DNA from: Solenopsis invicta | Taxonomy: Eukaryota > Arthropoda > Insecta > Hymenoptera > Formicidae | Direction: 5' to 3' | NCBI RefSeq assembly: GCF_016802725.1 | Contig: NC_052666.1 | Coordinates: 2,055,501-2,119,500, forward strand | Length of the DNA: 64,000 nucleotides | Shown here: piece after piece, positions 22,440-33,208 of the stretch | Numbering within the stretch: position 1 is the first letter of the stretch | Layout of the letters: the number at the start of each line of letters is the position of its first letter | Notes under the pieces: model-generated | Told to the model about the DNA's origin: nothing | The model's input: only the letters and a program-made list of their open reading frames with translations | Databases searched by the model: none | Program-made: the position numbers and the translations under genes

Positions 22440-23264
22440 TTAAATTATGTCCACGTGCTCGTGGTCGACAATAACGGACTCGTGCAGATAATGTTTGGCC
22501 ACGTTCGGGGACATCTTTTGTCCGTGCGTGCAAGTATAAAAATGAACAAAATTCATCCCCGCGTTTGTTGCTAAATCGATTGCTTTTAGACGGCTGGTCG
22601 CTATTCGCGCCAGGATAGACCAATCGTCGCGGTAGACTCGATAATTTCTTTTGATCGGGTACGCGAGATATTTTACGCCATCGCGCGCGGTCTTACTGTT
22701 AGATGGCATCGCATTGAGACTTCGTACAACGACGTTGGTGTAAAACGCCGCTGTGACCTTGCGCAGGCGACTGCTGTCGTCCGGCGCGTTTCGCAGAACT
22801 GGCGAATCATTGTTCACTTGGAAAAGCACGTAAACGTTGGTGTTGTCAACGGTGGCCAAAACGAACTCATACCACTTTCCACGGTGGCGCGCGTACTCGT
22901 CGTGACCGTGTTTCAATTTTGGCTCGCGCGGTTGATTTAAATTGTTTGCGAGAAATTTCTCACGGCATTCCAAATATCGTGTCAGTTTTGTGTTCTGACA
23001 CAAAGTTATATTTTTGGGATATGTCTCTATGCGTGCCATCCATCGGCATCGGAAAGGTTCCGGGAACAGGGCGCAAGTTAAAATAGAATCTACATCGATC
23101 TCGCCCATGAGATCGGCGTGAAATTCGCCCGCGTCGTCGCGAAGCGACTCGGGCATCGGTGGTGGTGGTTGCGGCGGCGCCGGACTTCGCGCTCGGCGTC
23201 GTCGCGGCGGCGGCACGCGACGGATCGGTGCGTCGGGCACCGGCGGGAAATGACGCTGCGCCAT
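22440..23264 (-). CDS. ORF C copy 4
   Basis: 274 aa from ATG at 23264, with Pro68 and Ser216 as in copies 3 and 5. Confidence 0.63.
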   Translation of the reverse strand: MAQRHFPPVPDAPIRRVPPPRRRRARSPAPPQPPPPMPESLRDDAGEFHADLMGEIDVDSILTCALFPEPFRCRWMARIETYPKNITLCQNTKLTRYLECREKFLANNLNQPREPKLKHGHDEYARHRGKWYEFVLATVDNTNVYVLFQVNNDSPVLRNAPDDSSRLRKVTAAFYTNVVVRSLNAMPSNSKTARDGVKYLAYPIKRNYRVYRDDWSILARIATSRLKAIDLATNAGMNFVHFYTCTHGQKMSPNVAKHYLHESVIVDHEHVDII

Positions 23265-25608
23265 TACGTACGCTGTTTGACTTGTTGAGTAGCTTTTAAA
23301 AAAGCTGCTCTGCACTATTAGGAATAACGATAGAGATAAATTAAAGGGGGGATGGGGGGAGAGAGAAAGAGGAGGTAAAAAAAATTAATTCGAGATCGAG
23401 AGGGTTAATCCGACTGAATGCGAAATTGAATGGCGAAGACGAATCATATTTGACAAATCTCGAAACGCAACTTTGTTCTCGGCGCATCGGCTACAGCGAC
23501 GATGACGATAGGTTAATTAGTATACACAATGCAGTGATCTCACAACGTGATATTTCCGTACACGCTTCGCATGACGCGAATCACTGTCTTTATCTCCTTT
23601 CTTCCATCGGCACCGACCCAGCCGCTTCCTCTTTCACGTTCGCACGAGAGACAGAAGTCGAGAAGAACTCGTAGCGAATGTTCGAGAGCGTAAAGAGTAA
23701 ATTAAATCGTGATTAAAGTTAATCTACATTGATAGAGGTAGTCAAGCTAGAGAGGAGAGAAAAAAGTAAAAGCGAAAATAAAGAGACAAATGGTTGGGGA
23801 GAGGGGGGGACTAAAAATTGCGGACCGTTAAAATATGCATACATACACAAACGCACACAGACGCGAACGCACGCACGCACGCACGCGCGTGCACACGGAA
23901 GATCACTACGCCGATTCGCAGATGAAACTGCGTAGCCAACTTGCGTGGCGTAGGACGTGTTTTTTCATGTTCGTGTCCGTCGAGGACCACGCGCACATTG
24001 AGAATGTCGACATCATACGCCGGTCTCGACCGGCGATCGTCGCCGGCCGACAACAATGCATCCCGCTATCAACGCGGTAACCTAAAATACGCAATTCAGG
24101 GATTCTCGCATCCCGAGATTCCCCGATGACAAGCGACGGCGAAGGGGGACGCGGGCGACGTACCTCGGAGAACCTTCCTCGTCCGCACCTCGTGCGTACC
24201 CGTGTCTCAGTGAGGCGCGAGAAGCGCCGAGCTGTGACGGTGCAACACTGGAACGGCGATATAGATCCACTGAATATGTCGGCACTACGATGATGCGTCG
24301 CGAAAACTCAACTCGAGAAGAAGAACGCGAGAAAAACGCGCACTCACTACCGCATGTATGTACGTACGAGACTCTCGAGAGGAACTGCCCGCTGCTCGGT
24401 ACCGCCCCACGCCCCCCACGCTACTCGCTGCTCACTACTCACTACCGTCGCCCACCGGCCGCCCGACGCAAGCCCCGTGCACACGATCGGCGATGCGAGG
24501 GCGCCACGCCGGCCAATCGCGGCGCGCCGGTGCGAACCCTCGGCCGTCGCGCTCAATTTATACGTCTATAACGGTATATGCCAAGGACATGCACGATGGT
24601 TCGTGCGTGTCAATTATGTGAAACGACTGGCAACAACCATAATGGGAAATTGCTGTATCTTATGGCTGTCCGATATACATATCAAATTTATATTAATTAA
24701 TCATATGTAATATAATTTGATAAATATATATGTAATATAATTGATAAATATATAAATATATAATAAATTATATTAACTACATTAATTGGCCCTTGTATGA
24801 TCGTCGTTTCTCAATAATTGAAAATATCGTCACACGTGTCATTGACATAGCATAATAACTTTTATATAGAATGATTTCCGCGATAACGATGAGCATTTAA
24901 GAGGAAGCAAAACTGAAAAAAATTAAATTAAATTAAATATAAATTTAAATTTAAAATTAAATATTGAAAGCAAACATTATAAAAAACGTTTCTGCTTTTG
25001 GTAATGCAGTGAGCATTATATCTTTAAGTTTGATTCAGCAATTCGGACGCTATGGATACGGGATGGATCGACAGCGAGCTAGTTGCGAATGAGTTCTGCC
25101 TTTTGCGTCGCGTTTAACGCACGTCCAACGTCGATATAGCTCTCTCAACCACGATTCGCACGACACTCGCATCAGCATTTGTTACGAGCCACAGTCGCAC
25201 GGCAGACGAGTCACTTAGAGGAGACTGGGCACTTTCCGTGGTGCGTAGTCAACAAGGGACAGGCTCAAAAATCATGGCTGATTCAGCTGATCGACCGGTT
25301 GGACGCTAAGTCCAACGAGACGTCCGGTCTCATTGAACCGACAACGCGACGAGAAGACAGTGTGCACATTGCAAAACGGTCCCCTGTACCGAACCGTACC
25401 CACCCTGTAATCGCACATGTGTTCAATCGAACACGAAAATTTAACTTTTGGACGAGTCGCAACGTCTCTTACACTTACCACGCTGAGAGAAAAAAGATTG
25501 CTATATTTTAATAAATACTTATTCGAATATTTCTAATGAAATAATTACTTACATATCTTTTCTAGTGGAAGAATGAAAACTTAAATTTAATTAGTGATCC
25601 TTCTACTA

Positions 25609-26079
25609 CAGTGCTCGGAGTTAGTTGCTCATTTCGAGCCGATTCCTGAAGAGTGGCCCACTATTCCCCCACTACCGTTTGCCGCTTGACGTTCGAGCCG
25701 ACGATCACGCGGCTGGCGCTCTGCATCAGGAGCGTCTCTGAGTGAAAAATACGCTGGTAGCGTACTATTTGAGTAATTTGTCATAAAAAATTTTCCTTTT
25801 TACATAATTTTTATAAATAAAAATTTCTATTATTTACATATATATTTTTTGTAAAAATATAAATGATAATAATATACGATAATTAGAATTAAGATAAGTT
25901 TTTACAACAAATTTTTCGAATGGTACGCTACTAGCGTATTTTTTACTCAGAGACGCTCCTGATGCAGAGCGCCTGCCGCGTGATCGCCGACTCGACAGTC
26001 GAGCGGCGAGCGGCAGTGGGGGGACAGTGGGCGTCGCTTCAAGAATCGGCTCGAAATGAGCAACTAACTCCGAGCACTG
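25609..26079. mobile_element. hAT-type MITE, unit 4
   Basis: 471-bp copy between TTCTACTA duplications. This is the last unit that keeps the element; the next unit shows only the two duplications (32525-32540). Confidence 0.9.
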
Positions 26080-26562
26080 TTCTACTAAATGAATGCACAA
26101 TTACATTTATTAAATATTTTATTATTATAATATTCGAATAAATGTTTATCAAAATAAAATAATTCGTCCCTCAGTACACGAAAAGCTGAAAAAAATAAAT
26201 TATGCAATACATGAAAATTCCAAGAATTTCTTCTTTTAAAAGATTATTTTATGTTAATGCAAAACACGTACTTCGTGGCATGTGCAAGAGGCATTGCCTT
26301 GTTACGCGATCAGCGAAATAACGATTCAGCAATTCGGACGCTATGGATACGGGATGGATCGACAGCGAGCTAGTTGCGAATGAGTTCTGCCTTTTGCGTC
26401 GCGTTTAACGCACGCGATTGGCGAAAGGTTCTACGCCAATCTGCTCAAAAAAATGAAGAATATAAAGCAAAATGTTGCATTACTCGGTAGACGAGTCGTC
26501 GCTAGACGACGTTCGTTTCGTCGACGAATAAGTGATGCCCGTCGGATGATTCAGCGGTGCGT

Positions 26563-28809
26563 TCAGTTGGTCGTTGCTAGCGAAGATGACGTCATTGAGT
26601 CGTCGGAATCGTCTTCGCTAATAGGAAGAAGAGTACAGCGTTTACGTAGATTTGCTAGGAAGATGTCCGAGTCGGAGTCGCTGCTCGTGCTGAGTCCGGT
26701 GGAGAAACGACGACTGGCCCAGCGTCGTTGATACGGTAATACATGGTCGGTGGACTCTGATAGGATGGACACGTTCGTTTCTGAGTCGTTTGTGTGTGCG
26801 AGGAGCATTTCCTCCTCCAGTCGCGTCAAGACGGCGACTGGTTCTTGTTGCGCCGGAGTGACAATTGTTTTTGAGTCGCTGGAGGCGGTCGTTTTTGTGT
26901 CGCGTGTCTGTGCGAGAAACATGTCTTCCTCCAGTCGCGTCAAGACGACGACTGGTTCTTGTTGCGCCGGAGCGACAATTGTTTCTGAGTCGCTGGAGTC
27001 GATCGTTTCTGTGTCGCTGGAGTCGATCGTTTCTGTGTCGCTGAGGACAATTATGGGTGCTGAAGCGTCGATGGTTGTTGACATCGCGGGCTGTGGTGAC
27101 AATGGCTCCTGTGGTTGTGGTGGTGGTGGCGGCGGCGGCGGCACCGAAGCTGGTATGTGTTCTAATCGTCTTAAAACTGTAGGTCGCGAGTGCGCCGTTG
27201 GTATTACGAGTTTTGGCGATCGCGATCTTAGTGCTTGCACAATTCGCCGAACTCGGTCCTGCGCAGCGTCAATTTGTGCTTCTATTGCTTCCGCTTGCGT
27301 AAATGTGCACGGTTGCATTTGCGCGTGTCGAAGCCCTCGCAAATAGGCTCGCAGTTCTTGTAATTCGTTGTTAAGCTCTCGCGTTAAAGGTTGCGCTTTT
27401 CTCGGTGAGAGCGGCGGCGGTATTACGTTAACGACGTCTCGTTCTTCGTCGTCGTCGTCGTCGTCGACAATGATGCGTCGTTTACGGCGCGGCGGTTGTA
27501 TCGCCATGTCGTCATCGTTGTCATCGTCGTTGTCGTCGTCGTCGTCGTTGTTGCGTTTTCGTAGTCGTATGTTTTTATCACGTCGACGAAAGCCCCGTGG
27601 TTTTTTTATGGGCCGGCCCCAGGGTCGTCGGACTTGCGTCGGCGGAGGCGGCGACAAGCTTTTTCCGCGCAAACTTTCTTCAATCTCCGGCGGCGGCGTG
27701 GGAGCGCGCGGTGGTGCGTGCGACGGTCGTCGCCCAAGTCGTGGCCGCCGTTGGAGCGCTCTGTTTCGTAAACCTCGTATTTGGCGTCGGAGGTTCTTAA
27801 GAGTCTTGACGGCGACAGTGCCATCTTCGCGCTTCAGCGCGTACCACGATCTGAGTGCATTCTTCGGGTTAATTACGTACGCCGGGAAGACATGTACGTA
27901 ATTGTCTATAAAGTCGGCGAGTCTCGCCGTGAGTGCGTCTTCGTCGTTTACCCGTACAACTTGTCGCGCGATGTGCGCGAACGGCGTAGACGGTTTTTTA
28001 GCAACGACGAGCGCAATCTCTTGCGCCGTTGCGTAGTCCGTTGCACGCACAGCTTTACTGAAGTGATTAATTTTGTTGCATTGTCTTAGGAACGTTTTTA
28101 CGGACAACGCCTGTCTTGGATCGACGTAAGTACTTTGTACGAGGCGAGCGTCAATAGTGATGGGCTGTTCCTCGTACTTGGCCGCCCTGTCGGCGGCTGC
28201 CGCCGCTTGAAACGCCTCGATCCCGTCGTTGCCGTCGGTGTCGGACTCTTGGACGTCGCTAATCAGAAAGGCGCGTGTTTGTTTGTTATCAAACTCGTTC
28301 ATCGCGCCATACGCCCACGTGGCGTACAGTACGATGAGCATGCGGACTGCCTCGTCAATGTTGTCGAGGTTCTCCTCCTCGGAGGTCCGTTGACAGCGAA
28401 AGCGCCATACGTGTCTCAGAACCGCCCAAGCGTGTTTTATGGAGCGCATTTCCCTTGGCGGCACCACGTCCGTATAAAGCGGGTATCGGCACACGTTGTC
28501 GTCGTCGTCGTCCTCGTTCGCGCGGTCATCCAACGTTCGCACGCGAATCGTGCTTGGCTCGGTTTTTCGACAAATAGATCGCGTTTCCATACGTCCGAGG
28601 AACATATGTTTTGCGATTTCATAATTGTGAACGCGGCAGAATCCATTTATGAAATATTGCATGCGGAAATCCGCTCTGAAACACTGCTCTATGACTGGCA
28701 GCGGTGTCCAAGGTAGTGAAGGGGCTGGTTGTTGATAGTCCTCTAACAAACAACGACGAAGAAATCGAGCGTCTTCCGCGATGCATGCGTCGACGTAAAA
28801 CGCTGCCAA
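26563..28809 (-). CDS. ORF A copy 5
   Basis: Full-length open frame with Met74 and Ser123 like copies 3-4 but Ala298 like copy 2: a mosaic pattern that points to exchange between units. The start is unresolved as in the other copies. Confidence 0.6.
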   Translation of the reverse strand: MAAFYVDACIAEDARFLRRCLLEDYQQPAPSLPWTPLPVIEQCFRADFRMQYFINGFCRVHNYEIAKHMFLGRMETRSICRKTEPSTIRVRTLDDRANEDDDDDNVCRYPLYTDVVPPREMRSIKHAWAVLRHVWRFRCQRTSEEENLDNIDEAVRMLIVLYATWAYGAMNEFDNKQTRAFLISDVQESDTDGNDGIEAFQAAAAADRAAKYEEQPITIDARLVQSTYVDPRQALSVKTFLRQCNKINHFSKAVRATDYATAQEIALVVAKKPSTPFAHIARQVVRVNDEDALTARLADFIDNYVHVFPAYVINPKNALRSWYALKREDGTVAVKTLKNLRRQIRGLRNRALQRRPRLGRRPSHAPPRAPTPPPEIEESLRGKSLSPPPPTQVRRPWGRPIKKPRGFRRRDKNIRLRKRNNDDDDDNDDDNDDDMAIQPPRRKRRIIVDDDDDDEERDVVNVIPPPLSPRKAQPLTRELNNELQELRAYLRGLRHAQMQPCTFTQAEAIEAQIDAAQDRVRRIVQALRSRSPKLVIPTAHSRPTVLRRLEHIPASVPPPPPPPPQPQEPLSPQPAMSTTIDASAPIIVLSDTETIDSSDTETIDSSDSETIVAPAQQEPVVVLTRLEEDMFLAQTRDTKTTASSDSKTIVTPAQQEPVAVLTRLEEEMLLAHTNDSETNVSILSESTDHVLPYQRRWASRRFSTGLSTSSDSDSDIFLANLRKRCTLLPISEDDSDDSMTSSSLATTN

Positions 28810-29305
28810 TTTGTAAATCGGCGTATTGCGTTGTGGCGTAGCAGCCAGTAGGCCGACGCGTTTATTATCGTGTCGGAAAATGTGTGATTAGCCGCTATAA
28901 ATTCTGTCACGGAGGACTGCGCGCACCTCAGTGGGTCAATAGTTGTCACGTCTTCGATTCTGAGGACGCAGGACTCTCGAAATGTCCAATTGAAATGCGA
29001 CAATAGTCGCGAATGTATTGCGCCGTTACATTGCCGGCGTTCACCATCTTCGGCGATCCGTGCTGGCGGTAGAAGTCGCACATAACGGCCGCCGGTACAG
29101 TTCCGGAGTCTATTGCAGCGGAGTACTTAGAAGCGGCATTATATGCTTGAACATACGTTATTCGTCTATCGGGTAGCGCATGGTTAGGTGCCGCATGGTG
29201 TTTAAAGTGCCCGTGCTCGCCGAGGAAGTCGATGCGGTAAGGAACAAATTTTCTATCCAACTTGTGGCAGTTGTGGAACATTTTTTGCGTTTTCTTGAGA
29301 TCCAT
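28743..29305 (-). pseudogene. ORF B copy 5, frameshifted
   Basis: Shares the frame-breaking form GACAATAGTCGC (about 28999-29010) and Gly-to-Arg change with copies 3 and 4. Pieces are 29305-28946 and 29081-28743. Confidence 0.75.
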
Positions 29306-29356
29306 TAGTAATGCATCTTTGCCATTTCGGGTCCATAGGTTAAATGCACGGTGAAT

Positions 29357-30181
29357 TTAAATTATGTCCACGTGCTCGTGGTCGACAATAACGGACTCGT
29401 GCAGATAATGTTTGGCCACGTTCGGGGACATCTTTTGTCCGTGCGTGCAAGTATAAAAATGAACAAAATTCATCCCCGCGTTTGTTGCTAAATCGATTGC
29501 TTTTAGACGGCTGGTCGCTATTCGCGCCAGGATAGACCAATCGTCGCGGTAGACTCGATAATTTCTTTTGATCGGGTACGCGAGATATTTTACGCCATCG
29601 CGCGCGGTCTTACTGTTAGATGGCATCGCATTGAGACTTCGTACAACGACGTTGGTGTAAAACGCCGCTGTGACCTTGCGCAGGCGACTGCTGTCGTCCG
29701 GCGCGTTTCGCAGAACTGGCGAATCATTGTTCACTTGGAAAAGCACGTAAACGTTGGTGTTGTCAACGGTGGCCAAAACGAACTCATACCACTTTCCACG
29801 GTGGCGCGCGTACTCGTCGTGACCGTGTTTCAATTTTGGCTCGCGCGGTTGATTTAAATTGTTTGCGAGAAATTTCTCACGGCATTCCAAATATCGTGTC
29901 AGTTTTGTGTTCTGACACAAAGTTATATTTTTGGGATATGTCTCTATGCGTGCCATCCATCGGCATCGGAAAGGTTCCGGGAACAGGGCGCAAGTTAAAA
30001 TAGAATCTACATCGATCTCGCCCATGAGATCGGCGTGAAATTCGCCCGCGTCGTCGCGAAGCGACTCGGGCATCGGTGGTGGTGGTTGCGGCGGCGCCGG
30101 ACTTCGCGCTCGGCGTCGTCGCGGCGGCGGCACGCGACGGATCGGTGCGTCGGGCACCGGCGGGAAATGACGCTGCGCCAT
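29357..30181 (-). CDS. ORF C copy 5
   Basis: 274 aa from ATG at 30181, Pro68 and Ser216. It is the rightmost complete member of the array. Confidence 0.63.
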   Translation of the reverse strand: MAQRHFPPVPDAPIRRVPPPRRRRARSPAPPQPPPPMPESLRDDAGEFHADLMGEIDVDSILTCALFPEPFRCRWMARIETYPKNITLCQNTKLTRYLECREKFLANNLNQPREPKLKHGHDEYARHRGKWYEFVLATVDNTNVYVLFQVNNDSPVLRNAPDDSSRLRKVTAAFYTNVVVRSLNAMPSNSKTARDGVKYLAYPIKRNYRVYRDDWSILARIATSRLKAIDLATNAGMNFVHFYTCTHGQKMSPNVAKHYLHESVIVDHEHVDII

Positions 30182-32524
30182 TACGTACGCTGTTTGACTT
30201 GTTGAGTAGCTTTTAAAAAAGCTGCTCTGCACTATTAGGAATAACGATAGAGATAAATTAAAGGGGGGATGGGGGGAGAGAGAAAGAGGAGGTAAAAAAA
30301 ATTAATTCGAGATCGAGAGGGTTAATCCGACTGAATGCGAAATTGAATGGCGAAGACGAATCATATTTGACAAATCTCGAAACGCAACTTTGTTCTCGGC
30401 GCATCGGCTACAGCGACGATGACGATAGGTTAATTAGTATACACAATGCAGTGATCTCACAACGTGATATTTCCGTACACGCTTCGCATGACGCGAATCA
30501 CTGTCTTTATCTCCTTTCTTCCATCGGCACCGACCCAGCCGCTTCCTCTTTCACGTTCGCACGAGAGACAGAAGTCGAGAAGAACTCGTAGCGAATGTTC
30601 GAGAGCGTAAAGAGTAAATTAAATCGTGATTAAAGTTAATCTACATTGATAGAGGTAGTCAAGCTAGAGAGGAGAGAAAAAAGTAAAAGCGAAAATAAAG
30701 AGACAAATGGTTGGGGAGAGGGGGGGACTAAAAATTGCGGACCGTTAAAATATGCATACATACACAAACGCACACAGACGCGAACGCACGCACGCACGCA
30801 CGCGCGTGCACACGGAAGATCACTACGCCGATTCGCAGATGAAACTGCGTAGCCAACTTGCGTGGCGTAGGACGTGTTTTTTCATGTTCGTGTCCGTCGA
30901 GGACCACGCGCACATTGAGAATGTCGACATCATACGCCGGTCTCGACCGGCGATCGTCGCCGGCCGACAACAATGCATCCCGCTATCAACGCGGTAACCT
31001 AAAATACGCAATTCAGGGATTCTCGCATCCCGAGATTCCCCGATGACAAGCGACGGCGAAGGGGGACGCGGGCGACGTACCTCGGAGAACCTTCCTCGTC
31101 CGCACCTCGTGCGTACCCGTGTCTCAGTGAGGCGCGAGAAGCGCCGAGCTGTGACGGTGCAACACTGGAACGGCGATATAGATCCACTGAATATGTCGGC
31201 ACTACGATGATGCGTCGCGAAAACTCAACTCGAGAAGAAGAACGCGAGAAAAACGCGCACTCACTACCGCATGTATGTACGTACGAGACTCTCGAGAGGA
31301 ACTGCCCGCTGCTCGGTACCGCCCCACGCCCCCCACGCTACTCGCTGCTCACTACTCACTACCGTCGCCCACCGGCCGCCCGCCGCCCGACGCAAGCCCC
31401 GTGCACACGATCGGCGATGCGAGGGCGCCACGCCGGCCAATCGCGGCGCGCCGGTGCGAACCCTCGGCCGTCGCGCTCAATTTATACGTCTATAACGGTA
31501 TATGCCAAGGACATGCACGATGGTTCGTGCGTGTCAATTATGTGAAACGACTGGCAACAACCATAATGGGAAATTGCTGTATCTTATGGCTGTCCAATAT
31601 ACATATCAAATTTATATTAATTAATCATATGTAATATAATTTGATAAATATATATGTAATATAATTGATAAATATATAAATATATAATAAATTATATTAA
31701 CTACATTAATTGGCCCTTGTATGATCGTCGTTTCTCAATAATTGAAAATATCGTCACACGTGTCATTGACATAGCATAATAACTTTTATATAGAATGATT
31801 TCCGCGATAACGATGAGCATTTAAGAGGAAGCAAAACTGAAAAAAATTAAATTAAATTAAATATAAATTTAAATTTAAAATTAAATATTGAAAGCAAACA
31901 TTATAAAAAACGTTTCTGCTTTTGGTAATGCAGTGAGCATTATATCTTTAAGTTTGATTCAGCAATTCGGACGCTATGGATACGGGATGGATCGACAGCG
32001 AGCTAGTTGCGAATGAGTTCTGCCTTTTGCGTCGCGTTTAACGCACGTCCAACGTCGATATAGCTCTCTCAACCACGATTCGCACGACACTCGCATCAGC
32101 ATTTGTTACGAGCCACAGTCGCACGGCAGACGAGTCACTTAGAGGAGACTGGGCACTTTCCGTGGTGCGTAGTCAACAAGGGACAGGTTCAAAAATCATG
32201 GCTGATTCAGCTGATCGACCGGTTGGACGCTAAGTCCAACGAGACGTCCGGTCTCATTGAACCGACAACGCGACGAGAAGACAGTGTGCACATTGCAAAA
32301 CGGTCCCCTGTACCGAACCGTACCCACCCTGTAATCGCACATGTGTTCAATCGAACACGAAAATTTAACTTTTGGACGAGTCGCAACGTCTCTTACACTT
32401 ACCACGCTGAGAGAAAAAAAATTGCTATATTTTAATAAATACTTATTCGAATATTTCTAATGAAATAATTACTTACATATCTTTTCTAGTGGAAGAATGA
32501 AAACTTAAATTTAATTAGTGATCC

Positions 32525-32540
32525 TTCTACTATTCTACTA
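32525..32540. other. MITE excision footprint (duplicated target site, element gone)
   Basis: Where units 1-4 have TTCTACTA-MITE-TTCTACTA, the last unit reads TTCTACTATTCTACTA directly, with the flanking sequence otherwise collinear. A never-occupied site would have one TTCTACTA. Two abutting copies are the expected trace of precise hAT excision. Confidence 0.85.
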
Positions 32541-32867
32541 AATGAATGCACAATTACATTTATTAAATATTTTATTACTATAATATTCGAATAAATGTTC
32601 ATCAAAATAAAATAATTCGTCCCCCAGTACACGAAAAGCTGAAAAAAATAAATTATACAATACATGAAAATTCCAAGAATTTCTTCTTTTAAAAGATTAT
32701 TTTATGTTAATGCAAAACATGTACTTGGTGGCACGTGCAAGAGACATTGCCTTATTACGCGATCAGCGAAATAACGATTCAGCAATTCGGACGCTATGGA
32801 TACGGGATGGATCGACAGCGAGCTAGTTGCGAATGAGTTCTGCCTTTTGCGTCGCGTTTAACGCACG

Positions 32868-33208
32868 TCCAACGTCGATATAGCTCTCTCGACCATGATT
32901 CGCACGACACTCGCATCAGCATTTGTTACGAGCCACAGTCGCACGGCAGACGAGTCACTTAGAGGAGACTGGACACTTTCCATGGTGCGTAGTCAACAAG
33001 GGACAGTCTCAAAAATCATGGCTGATTCAGCTGATCGGCCGGTTGGACGCTAAGTCCAACGAGACGTCCGGTCTCGTTGAACCGACAACGCGACGAGAAG
33101 ACAGTCTGCACATTGCAAAACGGTCGCCTGTACCGAACCGTACCCACCCTGTAAACGCACATGTGTTCAATCGAACGTGAAAATTTAACTTTTGGACGAG
33201 TCGCAATT
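32868..33208. repeat. Diverged copy of unit sequence s at the array's right edge
   Basis: After the last R repeat (32776-32867) the sequence matches the stretch that follows the first R of each unit (for example 4375-4715) with scattered substitutions. It then loses similarity shortly after GACGAGTCGCAA. It is clearly more diverged than the units are from one another, so it is probably the pre-array resident copy. No gene recognised. Confidence 0.8.

Larger units (their letters stand above)
1..33208. repeat. Tandem array of ~6.92-kb units carrying the A/B/C ORF module
   Basis: The same sequence recurs head to tail at near identity. Taking the second R repeat as the unit start, units begin at 5574, 12489, 19406 and 26323, giving periods of 6915, 6917 and 6917 bp. 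The last unit (26323-32775) is 6453 bp; the difference is a missing 471-bp MITE plus a 7-bp insertion. The window opens inside an earlier unit (1-5573). After the last unit the sequence runs R at 32776-32867 and then a diverged copy of the post-R sequence (32868 to about 33208), where similarity stops. Each unit contains ORFs A, B and C on the minus strand, a CpG-rich region, AT-rich DNA, two R repeats and (units 1-4) a MITE. Very low divergence means recent amplification, ongoing homogenisation, or both. The left end is outside the window. Confidence 0.95.

Noticed and set aside
1..33208. Idea that the array is an integrated concatemer of a small circular DNA virus genome
   Set aside because: Units contain R-s sequence that also exists, diverged, at the flank, plus a MITE, so they are duplicated chromosomal DNA. 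No replication helicase or capsid signature was seen. Not excluded for the ORF module alone.
1..33208. CRISPR array
   Set aside because: The repeats are kilobase-scale units with ORFs; there are no short regularly spaced repeats.
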